The notes under the pieces are model-generated. The model searched no databases and was not told the DNA's origin. It saw nothing but the letters and a program-made list of their open reading frames with translations. From Liolophura sinensis (lineage: Eukaryota > Mollusca > Polyplacophora > Chitonida > Chitonidae), in assembly GCF_032854445.1 (NCBI RefSeq), contig NC_088295.1:15981385-16045384 (forward strand): 64,000 nucleotides of DNA. Reading direction: 5' to 3'. Within the stretch, counting starts at the first letter, position 1. Each line of letters begins with the position of its first letter. Below, piece after piece: positions 45,330 to 58,677 of the stretch. The position numbers and the translations under genes were made by a program.

Positions 45330-47106
45330 TGTTCGCTTCTTACTCACAATCTTATACATTTGACTTTTTCTTTTCAGAGCTTATAACTTTTACCACAGTA
45401 CTGATTTACTTCTGGGGTAAAACATTGGCTTATCTGGAACAAGAGATATGACATATCGGTATAACAGGTAGATAGTTACAGCTAGGAGTAAAAAGTAAAA
45501 GTTTTCTCTGGAAAAAAACTCCACATAAGGTAACGGTCATGGGAGTTATCATCAATACACAGAACTATCAAGCTGATTTTGAGAGCGATTTGACAAAGCG
45601 CTGGTAGCGTTACGTGCACATAACCATACATAATGATCAGTGCAACTGATACTGCTAACGTTTATGAAACCAACCTGAGGGCGTACAGGACAATGTTCCA
45701 CTAGCCTATAAGGTAACCATTACTTTTAAGGCAATAAGCAGGTTTCGGGATACGACTTTACGACAACAGAGTGAGGTCCCTTTGCGACTTGACGTCAACA
45801 CTTTGCAGCACCATGGGTTTAATCTCCCAGTCTTAACACGGATGGTATATGGAATATAGAAAATCAGTTCAACATGGTTAGATTATTTATATGATTTATG
45901 TTGCTGCTTAGATTTGGGTGTCAAATATTGGCAAAAAATACCATTCTGCCTGTAGTGTTGTCTAAACATGAATACGGTCATGTTTAAAGATAGTCTGGCA
46001 GCCGTGCCGTGCCGTAAAGCGGCGACTTGACTTTGCACTTGAAGCTGTGTATTAGGTGTAGGCTAACACGGCTGCTAAGTTCTCTTTAGGTTAAGCAATG
46101 CTTGTACAAAGGCACCAACATCTATACACTAAAACTCAAGGTTTCAGTCTCTTCAGTTTGTGTTCCAGATGACACTATAATTAACATAGAAATTATTTGT
46201 TTGTGTTAATGACATTGCCAGTCTTTGGCTGTTTATAGCTAACAACACATAGTACCCTCTACTGAATGGATTAGAAAATCCCGCAGGACGGCGATATTAT
46301 CATAGAATATAAGTATGTAATATTTAATATGATTATTTCATCTGATTTCGTCATAATATCACAGGCGAAAAGCAGTCAAAATCGAGGAACAGTCCCGGTG
46401 GAAGTATGGTGTGTTAATTGTACAAATGTTAATTCGTGTTGTACATGAAGGACCGTGAAAAATTTAAAAATAATCTAAGTGTCATTAAATTTGTATATTT
46501 GTCCGATAGAACTGTTACTGGGGCAGTTGGGGGCATGTTGAATTCCAGATCACAGCCTTGGGAAAAGGCTGTGGGCTCACTGCCGAGAGCAGAACAAGAT
46601 TATTGTTAAATACAATTTAAATACAAAATAAAGTCCTCATTATAGTCTTATAGTCAGATACAGCTCTTTGGTGAATAAACTGAACAGAATATTTCTCGTC
46701 GATTATAAGGTAATCGCGTGTTAAACGGGTCAGTATATTCTAGTATATGTTCCAAAACTGTATTTTATCGATGATTAATAAACTGATAGAACCCAGCGTT
46801 TACACATCTCGTGTTAAATTGTTCTCTTGGTTGCTTGATTGAATAGTCGTTAAACTTTAACGGTTCACTTCTAGGCAGTCTTAAGTTTACAGGAAGCAAC
46901 TGGAAATCATGCAGCGTAGTTGACAGCCTTCAGTTACAGGATTCCAATCCCCTTCCCGAATAGGGAATTTTAAACATTTTTTTGCTTCCATTTTTCTCCA
47001 GGGTGCTAAGGCACGAAGTTGTCTCTTAATTCTCTGGTTTTACATGTTGTTCGATGGAAACCGCTCCGCCTCTACCAGTATGACGTGTGCAAGCTTGTCA
47101 CTCACT
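45330..47106. other. Gene-free stretch downstream of gene A
   Basis: Should include the gene A 3' UTR. The first clear AATAAA beyond the coding sequence that I find is at 46627-46632. A perfect 9-bp stem (CACAGCCTT-GGGAA-AAGGCTGTG) is at about 46552-46574. Confidence 0.4.
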
Positions 47107-47184
47107 TGCCAGAGGTTGGTGTTTTACATCGGGCTATCCTAATTTCTCCACCCATAAAACTGGCCGCCACCTTATAAGTGAAAA
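47107..47184 (+). mobile_element. Decayed SINE family 1 body
   Basis: TTGCCAGAGGTTGGTGTTTT, TTTCTCCACCCATAAAACTG and GCCGCCACCTTATAAGTGAA match the family 1 body in order, with many changes. It is joined directly to a different tRNA-like head at 47187. Confidence 0.5.
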
Positions 47185-47186
47185 CG

Positions 47187-47285
47187 GGGCCTCGTTCCAC
47201 AACCCTGATGGTTAAGGTGCTGGTTCGCTGCGACTAATTTTGACCGATGAGTTTGCGTGTTCGAATCCAGCTCTCGCAGTTTCGA
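47187..47285 (+). mobile_element. tRNA-like SINE head with consensus B-box
   Basis: CTGATGGTTAAGGTGCTGGT (A-box-like) is followed by GTGTTCGAATCCAGCTCTCG, a near-perfect B-box, then GACCGCGG. It differs in sequence from the other heads here and may be a third SINE subfamily or a tRNA pseudogene. A functional tRNA is unlikely, as no complete cloverleaf is visible. Confidence 0.45.
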
Positions 47286-48336
47286 CCGCGGATTTGAGGG
47301 ACATTTGTAAGTTACCTAACGAAGGTAATCAATTCGCACACAACAAGCTGATTTATGGGTGACGTCTGTTCATGGAGATAGAGTTTCATAAGGAAATGAG
47401 AGATAATTTGTCCTGGCGTACACAACGCATCTAACTGAAGACTATCAATACATGGAAATACAGATTCATTGGATACAAATAGATTACTGCATTTTTGCAA
47501 TAATCAAGCTGAAAAGGTCATGGATTCGTTTCAACTGTGCACATGCGTTTGAATATCATGAACAGCCAGCGTCGTAGCTCTTACATCATTACCTTCAGCA
47601 GGGTGAGATTTTATAATTACTTTTGTTAGTGAAATGAGACCTTGGATCATCCAGTCATGTCGAATTTCAATATTATTTCAAATTTTACAAACAATATTAT
47701 TTTGTCCTTTAAATCATGAATACTTCTTAATCCAATCGCCACTTAAGTTATGTTAGACTATTTTCGGACTGAAACAAATGCGGAATCTGGGTTGCAACTA
47801 TCAGTGTAAAAGATGTTTTCTCTAAAGGAAGATATCGGGTTATCAGGCCATGTTACGGTACATATAAGAAGAGGACTTTGATACCACTGGAGCAAATGAA
47901 AGGAAACACTATAAGTGTGCATGGCTTTTTGACGAAAAATTCCGACTGCAAGAAGCTGACATGAACTAGTAAAGATTACTCTTTTAACATTTGTAATGAG
48001 GCTTAAAATAACCAGCAAGCTGGCCTTCATACCTTCTTACCGTTCACATTTAAACGAGGTCATTACATGTGATGTGAAAGTGTAATGCGAAGGTTAAGGT
48101 GTCTCTCTTCCATGTCTCATTGGCATTCACGTATGTGCTACACGGCTGTATTCCCTGACTGGTGCTATCCAGTTAAAGTTACAACTGAAGGCTATATACA
48201 TGCAGATGGGCCTTAACGTACACAGAAAAACAGTTCATTCATTGCTTTACCTTTCTTCAGTCACAAAAGATGTATAGATACAGTATGCAACAGCGACATA
48301 TGCTATGATTGGAGTTGGAAAAACTTCCTGTGAAGT
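47286..48336. other. Gene-free stretch
   Basis: Nothing supported. Confidence 0.45.
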
Positions 48337-48527
48337 CCGAGTTCTTCAACTCTGATAGTATGGTCGATAAAGTCCATCTTAGAATTCAAATGTTTGAACG
48401 CATTTAACTCTTTTAACGAAAATCTAAAAAAATAACTGAAAGTATATTTATACACAGTTGTAAGTGGCCTACTCAGTGATGCTTACTTCGATTTCTAGAG
48501 GTCTTTTCCTTCAAGTAAAATATTATT
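48337..48527 (+). mobile_element. Second copy of the 14-15 kb element's right end
   Basis: AGTTCTTCAACTCTGATAGT, then TTAGAATTCAAATGTTTGAA and TTTAACTCTTTT, matches 14905-14992. TCTAGAGGTCTTTTCCTT (about 48497) matches 14988-15008. About 65 bp of unrelated sequence (48428-48492) separates the two matched parts here, either an insertion in this copy or a deletion in the other. Confidence 0.6.
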
Positions 48528-50250
48528 GTTAAATCAAATCGTTAATTTAATTGGAGTCTCGATGTTATTTGCTTAGAGCACTATCGTCAGTGTCTTATGA
48601 CATTACCATTTCGATAAAGTTCACGAGTTGAATGAAGAAGCAGGATTTTGGTAAAGAATACCATAACTATTAAAATCGAATTAGATTTACATTTTCATAC
48701 CTGCTACAGCCCTGAAAAGCGCATTGCTCGTGTAACACACTTTTCGGTTAGACAAGGCAAAATCGATGGGAAACACAATTTGTACATAATTAAATAATGA
48801 TGCTTGTGATTGATCATATTATTAAAGTTCATACTATTATTATATACGTCAAACAGGTTGTCCTTTTTAAAGTTATATTTTTGATGGACATCAAGGAGCC
48901 TAATGTGCTTTTTCCTAGCTCTTTACCATTGAAACCATTCACAAATCACAGATTATCACATCATTTTCTGTGTGAAGTGAATGCACCAATAACAGGTTAA
49001 TAAAAAATTTAGTGTGCAATGTTTCTTTCTTGAAGAAGTGGCATGAACCATATTTCAACAACGCATTCTCAATCTAGGAAATTACGTGCTAACGTTACAT
49101 TGTTATAAATAGATGCTGCATAATGTATTGTCATTATCGATCACGTACATGTATGTTTTAATGATTAAAATATGACTCCAATGTATATATGTCTCCGTCA
49201 GCTACCGTAAACTGGTTTGTTTGTCGTTTAAGAACTAAACATCAATATTTACCCGCTTGTTTGGTATGGGTATCCAGTTCTCCTAAGATATGCTCCAACC
49301 ATACCTCAGGCATGTTTTCCATTAAACCTGGTATTAAGAGAGACGTCTTTCTTATTCCCAACTCAAACCTAAAGAGACGAAGACGATCTGGCTTTACCTT
49401 GAAGTTATATATTCACTTAATTTTAGGTTAAATGAAAATGGCTATTAGCCTGTTCGATAAATTATTAAAAGCTTCAACAGATCGCAAGAAAGGATCTCCA
49501 TGGGGTTTGCTTTGGGCGTTTTTAGTAGAACGGGTTTTTTGTTGATACAGCTTATCGTAAACACTGGACATACCACAAGCCAATCGACGAGTACAAGGAA
49601 AGGCAGATACCTAATATCAGAGGGAGTTGTTCTAAAACATCGCTGTTTACAAACACCTACCCATCTTGAATTATAGCTGGCATGCAGTGTGACCGGAAGC
49701 CGCCTCGTGGCAGCACAGATAGTGGAACTGCTTACGGGAGGAATGTGCGTCAGCTCCGGTCTAAGTTACATAGCCACTCCACACAGCCACTGACACTCTG
49801 TTACAGCCTGTGATTGCGGTAATTGACTTGGATACAATTCGAGAAGTCTCCCTAGAACGCAAGATATACAAACGCCCTCAACTTCCTTGCACTAAAAGTA
49901 TATTAGTGTCGGAAGTACAGGATGTGATACGTGACAGGCCACGGGAAGCCGGCATTGTTTGGACGAGCCATTGCTCCCTCCGTCAGCTCGTTTGGTGGAG
50001 TAACTCTAACAGTCTGTCCGCACTGACCGCTCATTCTCATTGATAAGGTTGATATAGCCCTTACAGTGCCAGATAAACCCATCACCTAGATGTATAATTA
50101 GCCTAGGGCCAAAAGTTGAAGGATATATTCATCCTTTGCGTGCCGTGGAAATGTACTCGGTACTTTTTACCCAACTTGCAACACAACGTATAATGGACAC
50201 AGTTTCGTAAACGTTGATTTGATCGTTGCTTAACAGCACACAAATGTGTA
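48528..50250. other. Gene-free stretch
   Basis: Nothing supported. Confidence 0.45.
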
Positions 50251-50271
50251 TTTAACTGTTGCCACGGTCAT

Positions 50272-50910
50272 TATATCTTCCCACAACATAGTGGGGAAGA
50301 TATATGGTGTTAGTGTTGTCTGGCGCCTGGCATCGACTATAACTTTGTCCACCGGATATCTTAACATATAATGGACCAGTCTTCACCAAATTTCTTCGTT
50401 GTTATGACATAGGCATTAAGAATTGATTAACTTTGGGTGTTTTTTCTGTTAACTGGACGTCAGCCATTTGACATTTTAGTAGACCGTTCTCGCTTATGTC
50501 TCCACATCACCAGACCGCAATAAATCCAATTTGATCTGAAGCTTTATGACAAGTGTCCTAAGAGCAAAACGAACTTTTCGAGTGTGTCTGCTTTCTGGTT
50601 CATTTGTTCATCAACACGCCGACATAGTACATGTAGCACACAATAACCTTGTCCGAGCAAGAGCTTTAGAACAGTTGGGCATCACTTAATTAGATTTTTT
50701 ATGAAGTTAAATATCGAGAGCACTAAGAAAATTTTGGTCAACTTTTGGGGTGTGTTCGTCTTTTCGTTCGTCATAATTTTTACATGCCTGTAGCATTAAA
50801 CTGCAAACTTTTTCGAGCAATATCTCCACCGCTAATGAGCGAAATTAAATCGGATTTGGTTTGACGCTTATTGACAAATCAGTACATTAAGTGTAGGAAT
50901 CAATTATAAT
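50272..50910. repeat. Possible interspersed repeat beginning with a hairpin
   Basis: The stem-loop ATATCTTCCCAC-AACATA-GTGGGGAAGATAT (50273-50303) opens a block with features I associate with abundant non-coding lophotrochozoan repeats (CTGGCGCCTGGCATCG, then ATAACTTTGTCCACCGGATA and GACCAGTCTTCACCAAATTT). Ends and class are undefined. It rests on recollection of phrase style, not on a second copy in this window. Confidence 0.25.
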
Positions 50911-51229
50911 TTTGTATTCGCTCTTATTGCTTCGGCACCAATGATAAGAGAGTTCACTTCACGTAATATGTAACTGTCGCTGTATCGGTTGAATATATAC
51001 ATGAGACATTGTTTAATATGGCATCAGCAGTTCTTATAAAGATTTGGTTATGTCGTATAGAAGATTTAGTCACATATACCATGTTTAACGTGATCTTTTC
51101 TAAGGTAATACATAAGTGAACATGCATAGTTCAAACCCCTCAAAAAAAGTCACAAATGCGGGAGGCGGAAGCCAGAGAGAGTGAGAGAGAAGAAGACGCA
51201 CAACAAAAAAAAGTGACAGTGAGGCGTCA

Positions 51230-51500
51230 GAAAGAAAAAAGTGTGCAGAGTGCAGATGAGGTGGGGGGCCAGGTAGAGGATGAAGTGTATTAGGAGGCGA
51301 GACACCAGATAGATTTCCAAGAGGTGAGGAGTGACGGGATGTGAGGAGGTGATCAAGTCACCAGATGTAGTGCCGGAAGGTGAGACACCAGATGGAGTGT
51401 CAGGGGATGAGGTGCATCACCTCCTGACACCTCATCTCATGACAAATGGAGTGTCGGGAAGTGAGGCGCCAGATGGAGTGCGTATAGGCACTGGACAAAG
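51230..51500. repeat. Purine-rich degenerate minisatellite
   Basis: Repeats of a ~24-bp unit close to GTGAGGCGCCAGATGGAGTG plus TCGGG. One inverted stretch (GATGAGGTGCATCACCTCCT then GACACCTCATC) is near 51405-51436. Frames on both strands across it are by-products. Confidence 0.6.
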
Positions 51501-52308
51501 TATTGAGGGGGTTAAGGTGTCTGAGAAAGTGACGGTGTGTGGGTGGGAGGAACGGTGTCAGCAGGTACCTGGCCATTCTCCTGACAGCCGAACCTGTAAA
51601 TGACGGATTCAAGCACATGGCCCACATGATGTCGATCGGCCGGACGTTACATAGAATGCAAAGGAGGATATAGAGGCGTAAGGCGGAATGCGGGGGAGTA
51701 GACACAGAGTCAAACGTGACTCTAACCTTCTCTAGATCATTGCTACTGAAGAGAACGAGCCTTCATTTATACACGCATTTACTTGACCTTTTGGTACTTG
51801 TGCCCCGAGTCTAAGAGATTTGCTTATTTCAGGAGAAGTGTGTCGGTTTAGAGAAGCAGTTATGCTGCGCTCAGCTATTGAAAGCAAAGAAAGCCGGATA
51901 TTCCATGGTAACTGGATGACATGAGGCGGAAGCTCTTCATGCCATTTTCAGGATGGAATAACTAGATAAACAGGACATTGCACTACGTGCCGAGCCATTC
52001 AGGGTCTCCACTATCTGATCAATCTTGATTTTAGCAGCGAGCCTCTCAATCTGTGCACATTCATCACCACGTACAACAAAATCGTCACAGCAAACGGTCA
52101 GCATATGGTAGCTAGTTGCAGGCACTTGAGAGTACTATTTAATAGCTCGAGTGCACATGTAAGTCATTTCCAAACCATGGAACAAGAGATAGGAGTTCCA
52201 AGAATTATAAAGTTAACCCCATAAGCATAGCTAGCCAAGTGAATGGTAAATCAAGCAATCATCCAGTCAAGTAAGTTGTAGGAACCACCCATAGGGATTG
52301 CCATAGCC
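51501..52308. other. Gene-free stretch
   Basis: Nothing supported. Confidence 0.4.
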
Positions 52309-52406
52309 CGGTTTCCTCCCACCACAATGATGGCCGCCGTCGTATAAGTGAAATGTTGAGTACGGCGTAAAACACCAATCAAATAAATAAGTAAATAAAT
52401 AAATAA
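52309..52406 (+). mobile_element. 5'-truncated SINE family 1
   Basis: It begins within the body at CCCGGTTTCCTCCCACCACA and runs through ATGGCCGCCGTCGTATAAGT and GTACGGCGTAAAACACCAAT to an (AAAT)n tail. A short internal deletion removes ATTCTTG after GAAAT. Immediately downstream (52407-52455) is a decayed minus-strand tail (TTGATTGTTGTTCAACACCA). Confidence 0.85.
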
Positions 52407-52455
52407 TTGATTGTTGTTCAACACCATACTAAAAAATTCAACTCACACGATGGGG

Positions 52456-54164
52456 GTAAACCACTCAGGAATATTAGTGGAACACAAGTAGTCTTCAATG
52501 AACGTTAGACAACACATAGGGCCAAACAAGCCTGGTTCGCCAAGGCTTCATAAGCACTGAAATCAGTGGAATCTACAAAATTTTCGTGGATACTTTCGGT
52601 TGAAATAAATCATGTCCCAGACTGGATTTGATCCTACATTGTGTGAGTAACCTAGTGACTGTAAATACAAGTGCATTTGAACACTGCACCGTCACACATT
52701 CCATTTTCCAACAGTAGTAACTGCATGAAGTTGTATTGACATTGCTTCTGTAGTCATTGCGTAATCAGCTTACAGAGATGTTCTTATCCTGCGAACGTTT
52801 TAGTAACATCTCAGAAAAAGCTTTAGTTCAAGGGCATTACGACAGTTTGCCTAGCCACAGACCTGTTGCAGATATTATTTCTGAGAATGGAGTGGAGAGG
52901 CCATGTATTCCATTGTTAAAGGCCCAGACTGAACCATGATGTGAATGAACCCCTCCCTCCCGTGTATACGTGCCGGGTGATTTAACACCTAGGTCACCTT
53001 AGTAGCATCCCCCCAGCACAATTTTCACTGCTTCCTTACCCTACATATACCTCATACATAGACATGGTCTATTTCAACCGAAAGTGTCCACGAAAATAAA
53101 ATACAAATAACAGATGTCTTCGGTTATGATAAAGTGTGAATAAAGTGATAAATACTCAAGAACACGTTGCCACAGTCATATTCTCAGTCATATGCTCCGT
53201 CGTAAAGCTTTTCGTTATACTCTTTCCGCTTGATGACTTCACGGATGTTTTAATGAATATATCAAGATAAACTGCTGACCTTTTCTTATTGCAAAAGATT
53301 ATTGTAACATCTGAGAGGTCATGTTAAACATATGTCTACAAATTAGTAAAATTGTCGGAGAGCAGTCTGGGAGCAATCTCAGCATTTATCCAGGAGAGTT
53401 GTCAAGGTACGCAGGCCGCGTGGGGAATGCGTACCACGAGCGATGCTTTAGAGCCTCCAGCTATATCTACGCTAGGTAGTACTGGCACCATTGAATACAC
53501 AACCTGGGTGCAGCCTCTCTTAAATTATCAATTCCTGCAGATCACGAAGTCTTCCCAGGGCAACATCAGTTACTACACACCTGACCTCCAAGGTCAACGC
53601 TGGCCGAAATAGACTTTACGTCAAAGAAAGTCGACTGAATACAGCCGTACGCTCGGGACAAGTTTGTCGTTGGAACACCGCCAAAGTACACTGTTATACT
53701 ATTATTCCCTGTTTATACCCGGTCGTCTTGGGAACAGAGTAGCGGGTGTAGATGTTAAAACGTACGAGAAGTGTGCAGGAGTTCTAAGCGGAAGGACGGG
53801 GGCGCCGCAAAGCTCAATGAAGTTTAGGAGGAAAACTCAAGTGAGGCTTCTCACTGAGACGGCGAAACAATACACCAGTGGTGAATATCTGATTAGCTGT
53901 ATGACGACTCCATGAAGAATCTTTTCTGGCGTCAAACAAATTCCAGTGCAACATGCATTCTGAGGCACATTCTGCAAAGCCTGCCTTGATTTAAATTCAA
54001 CTTTGCAGCACCCTCAACTTTGTAACTTGATTTAAACGCTTAACTTTGGACGTAAAAATATGAACGCATAACAAATCTAACATGAAGACTGGTCTGTCTG
54101 ACATCATTTACCCGCACAGGACAACAATCTAAGAAGTTTTACATTCCGTATGGAATGTTAGTAT
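52456..54164. other. Gene-free stretch
   Basis: Nothing supported. Frames of 60-86 codons carry no recognisable feature. Confidence 0.4.
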
Positions 54165-54395
54165 GGACTAAGGAGGAAGTTTGGACTTTTGGCGGTATAG
54201 GCTAAGGAGGGAGCGTGCACTTTTGGCGGTATGGGCTGAGAAAGGAATGTGCACTTTTGGCGGTATAGACTAGGGAGGGGACCGTGCACTTTTCGCGTTA
54301 TGCGCTAGGGAGGGAGTGTGCACATTTGGCGGTATGGACTAGGGAAGGATTGTGCACTTCTGGCGGTATGGACTAAGAAGGAGTGTACACTTTCA
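54165..54395. repeat. 34-bp minisatellite, about seven units
   Basis: The unit CTTTTGGCGGTATGGACTAG plus GGAGGGAGTGTGCA has GGCGGT at 54191, 54225 and 54259, an exact 34-bp period, and continues with more variation to about 54395. Confidence 0.9.
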
Positions 54396-55985
54396 ATTGT
54401 GCAACGAAACAAATTTAATTTGGAAAACTTTCTATGTGCATGGCGATAACCCGCGCGTTACAGTCCGCACCGGGTTAGGCACGGTGTATGCCCCAGTAAA
54501 AACCCAATCCAACAATTGTGGATTTCATGGGAAACTAAAACATTTGTTTAAGAGCAAAGAGTGACGAAACAACAGCTGGAATTTGGAATAATCATTGCAT
54601 GTCTTTTTCTAAAAAAAAGTCTCATAACAAAACACACACACACCAGACACGAAACTGAGATAGACATCTTTTAACACTTTAAAATATATACAATTATGTT
54701 GGGTTGTCAATTCAGACATCTGCGACAGAATTTACAAGAGATATTCTTTAATAAATCATGAAGGAATGAAAATGGCAATATAGACAGCTCACAATGTACA
54801 GGCCTACTGATTTCTCGCAGTGCAAACAGATGCAGACTTAGCTCCCATTGTATCAAACGAAAGTCGACCTACCTTACTGCACTACAATACTAGAGCTGTA
54901 TTCAAAGACTTCCAATCAACAATCAGCCCGTACATGACTGGTGCTTGTCGAGTAAAACGAATGCATGAAAAAAGAAGTCACTAATTGTCACCACAAACAG
55001 AAAGTTAAAGATAACTAACTGACAGGCATACCAGAAACAGGAATAAAAAATGATCAATGTGGTACATGCATCAAATAAAATCGAAAGTAAGAGAGTTGTT
55101 GAGTTATTGAGAGTTCAGTAACAACGTAGATACGTAACTATCCATAACTAACAGAAATCAGACAATGCAAATATTTTAACGCAAGAAATAAATGTATAAT
55201 TTACCTTGTTATACAATGTTACTGAAATTCGTTTGATGCATTTTAGGAAGAAAGGAAATTATTCCCTGTTGATTTACAGGTAAATACAAAATTGAGGCAG
55301 ACAGACAAGGATATCTGTCAACAGAGAGGTTTGATTACACCTGCGCCGACATTTCTCAAAGGTTCATCTGCAGATGTGAAACAATGCAGTAAACTACACG
55401 TCATCTTACAGAAATGCAACACAAGATTGGTTCAGATCTATAGTTATAATATATGTACATGCACACGATTATATCTTGAAACAATCACGATATAAGCAGG
55501 TTCCACAAATATACAAGCAGAGTTGTTTGACATATTAAGAAGGCACCGGGCCCAGGAATCACAGAACCGCTTTATAACACGTGATCTTGAAGACCCGCTT
55601 CGAATGACGATATCTTTTGATTTCCCATTTCACAGTCATAGTTCAAACTGCAAGAATCATGGATTTCTTATGGTGCTCAATCTGACCTTAACGCGACACT
55701 AGGCCAATACTCTGCGCACCGGACAGATGTGTAGGGATGGGATTAACAGAAAACAAGGAAGACAGTGGCCATCCTGATGACGTTTCTATTGACCAGTCCC
55801 TGTAGCACTCTTCTCATTGCGGAAATGGAATTTAAGTTTCAGTCAGTTCGCCCATCATGGCCACTTCACTGTTCCAAGAGCTTTTCGAGGAGATATTAAC
55901 GATATTTTACCCCAGTACAATTTGCGATGGGATCTCCGCATATTTCTCTGGAAAGGTGGGTTTTGGAATATGTAGTCCTCGGGGA
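54396..55985. other. Gene-free stretch
   Basis: Nothing supported apart from the probable 3' UTR of gene B at its right edge. Confidence 0.4.
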
Positions 55986-55991
55986 TTTATT
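55986..55991 (-). terminator. Candidate poly(A) signal of gene B
   Basis: Minus-strand AATAAA (plus TTTATT) lies 161 bp downstream of the gene B stop codon. Confidence 0.45.
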
Positions 55992-56151
55992 CTCTGTACC
56001 ATTTACCTCTGGAAAACACTTTCTTCTTAATCACCATCCGATTTCGTAATCTTATCGACCTTGTAGCTTCGTTCCTAGGGATGCGCAGTTCGTTCACTAC
56101 GGTCTCTTACGGAAACGTCTGCTAAGGATACAATTTCCACACAGATGTACC

Positions 56152-56543
56152 TTATGGATACCTTCTCCGCACCATAGCCCTGCAGTTCTTCCGGTCCCGG
56201 CCAGGTCGTCGTTTACACAGGTGAAGTTCCTTAATGAACTGCGCTCTGTAGTTGCAGCATTTTTCAAAGTGTTTAGAATATCGAATGGAACACTTGCTAA
56301 TTTTTGTAGCTAAAGCTTTGCCGTACGTTTTCCGTCTGGTCCCAGGTCCGTTGGCTTTAGATTTCTTTCTATGCACAGAATTGTAACGTACGGGTAAATA
56401 GTGAAGTCCAATATTACATGGCATACGCCTTTTAGCGGTCTTTTCTCCAATTTTACAACATTTACTATTAGTAGGTTTGAAGCGCTGGCCAGGCCGTCTG
56501 TATATAGCACTTTCGGGTCGGTAAAATGGACGAACGCCCTCCA
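56152..56543 (-). CDS. Gene B last exon: cysteine-rich secreted domain
   Basis: On the minus strand the acceptor TTATTTCCATTCCAG ends at 56544. The exon enters in phase 1 and is open for 130 codons to the stop at 56152-56154. With exon 1 (58678-58738) it gives a 150-residue protein. Cysteines at about residues 49, 50, 63, 105, 116 and 117 form CC-x12-C-x41-C-x10-CC, with G at 53, YGK at 94-96 and F-E-K-CC at 113-117. Two further cysteines (130, 141) are absent from gene A. In the YGK-to-CC segment 10 of 24 residues are identical to gene A. The protein is strongly basic (Lys/Arg-rich, ending MVRRRYP). The function is unknown. The F-x-x-CCNY ending recalls anaphylatoxin-like modules, but the central spacer is much longer. 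Confidence 0.7.
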
Positions 56544-58677
56544 CTGGAATGGAAATAAGTACAGAAGTATAACACAAAGTTTAAATTGAGCTAAAGCGTC
56601 TTAAAGGAATAATGGACGAAATGAATGTTCTCAGGCCCAGTAACTGTCCAAGACTGTAAGAATGTTTCTCAAAGTTTTATTAGCCACATAGAACAAAGAG
56701 TAGTGGTGCAGTGCCAAGTTCATATGATTGTGCATAAGGTGTATATCCCTCCATGGTATATAGGAGGTTACTCTGAAGAAGAACTATGATGATTGGCCAA
56801 AATTCATGTTTGTAACCGTCGGCTGGATCCACTACAGCGTTAAGCCTCCCAAGCCAAACACCTGCCACAGACCAGTTTTCAGACATGCACATAACATTCA
56901 GACATTATATCGTGTGTCGTGGTCAAAATAAACATCTCAGTCTGAAGAATATTGACTTAGACACCTTACATAATTACTGCTTTCTCAAACCCTTACTACG
57001 TGCGTTTCTGATTATGTAAACCATCCGCGGGTTCTAAACAACCCTGGCCACTCACTTGCTTGGCCAAAGTTGGCGACACAAGCCTTTCCTTGTAACAATA
57101 AGAGCTTCAAATGACAGCATTAGTTAAATGCTCTTCTGCCCCTCACATAAAACATGGGGACGAAAAAGGCGATGTTCATGGGCAGATCATATTTTTCTGT
57201 CAGATTAGTTTATTGATTTACAAGTGAATGAAGATGATTCTAACCCTTATAAATCGTTGATATTTAGCATATAGCTAAAATGAGGATTGTTGAATAAGTT
57301 TCGTTGCAGATACAGCAAGTATTTTCTTCCCCCAAAAATGCAATGATAGAAATATAACATTAACCTGCTGCTCTAAAAAAAAAGAAAGCTGCTGACATTG
57401 CCCAAACTGTGCTACATCCATCACTGACGCGTTTAACTGTGCAATTACGTCACATGTATTAACTTCTGTTCGACTATGCTGTCCGTTATAGTCAACACTG
57501 AGTCTAAACTTATAAACAACAAATATCTAAAACCAGCAAGACATAAAAAGAGCCATCCCATGGTTAATGGGGCCGAACAGAGGCCTGTCGAGCAAGCAAC
57601 AAATCAGATAACACTTAGGCAGTTCAAGCCGTGTTCTTTGGACTGTGCTTTTCTCAAGGCCGGTGAACATGTCATCAAAATAGGTCACTGTTGAAAAATC
57701 ACCCCCTAGAGAAAAGAGAAAGAGCTTGCGCCGATCCGCTGGACGTTTTCCAACATCGGTACAAACAAGCTTACGCTAAGTTTGGCGACACCTCGCTGCT
57801 CATATGTATTTGGCTCTGATTTCTCATGAACTGTGTCCATTTATTGTTTGTATTGTTATGAATCTATATATAGTGGTGCTTTAAAGTATACCATAGGGCA
57901 AGATAGGTGAAATACCCACTTCACGCCTCACGGTTATGTTATATAGTCGCAGGCAATCAAGACAACAGCTAACTTTCTCTCTATAACCTATTTCGATGGC
58001 ATATTACATTTACACCTTGCCCATTGCAAGATTTATTTTGCAATAGTGTTCAGATATGCAAATACTGGTGCTGACAGATCAACTGACAGAAAACAGGTTC
58101 GTACTACGACATGGTATTTAAACAGTTCAAAAGGTTACGTTTCTAGGATGAAGCGGTCGCGTGCTTAAGCCTCATGGTTAGGCGAGCTAAACGTTTAGCT
58201 CAGCCCTGATTGCACGCTTTGCGTCGGTCAAAGATGTCTTACGTTTCTAACCCAATAATTTTACTACGACACACTTTCAACTTGAAACTGGAGAATGCTG
58301 ATTCTGTACGCTTGGACGATTTATAGTTATGGTATTGCTCACTATCTACACGTACGAATGGCCTACATAGCTCTGTGTTTAGATTTGTCCACATGCATTG
58401 ACATGAAAGAGATTCCCATAGCACAACCACGGACTGGGTCAAGTTATAGAACAGATCACTGCCCTTTAAAATCCGGCAGATATAACACAGAACGTATATC
58501 ATAAACCCTGTCTTGGGGAATACCAGCTCTATATATTAAGCAAGTACATGTCAATATATTAACCAACAGTTTCTAAGGCATTTCACATAAAACCGAATTC
58601 GTAAATAGGATTAGCCAAAATTAAAAAAAAATACAAATATGTATAAAGATGAAATTTGATATGAAGTGTACATTTAC
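56544..58677 (-). other. Gene B intron (inferred)
   Basis: The minus-strand GT-AG intron runs from donor GTAAATG (58677-58671) to the acceptor ending 56544. The two exons join in phase 1. A phase 1-1 exon equivalent to gene A exon 2 could be hidden here, but I could not identify one. An 18-bp perfect palindrome, GAGCTAAACGTTTAGCTC, is at 58184-58201. Confidence 0.5.

Noticed and set aside
45082-45363. A 93-codon plus frame overlapping gene A exon 3
   Set aside because: It is in a different frame from the splice-consistent, paralogue-supported reading.
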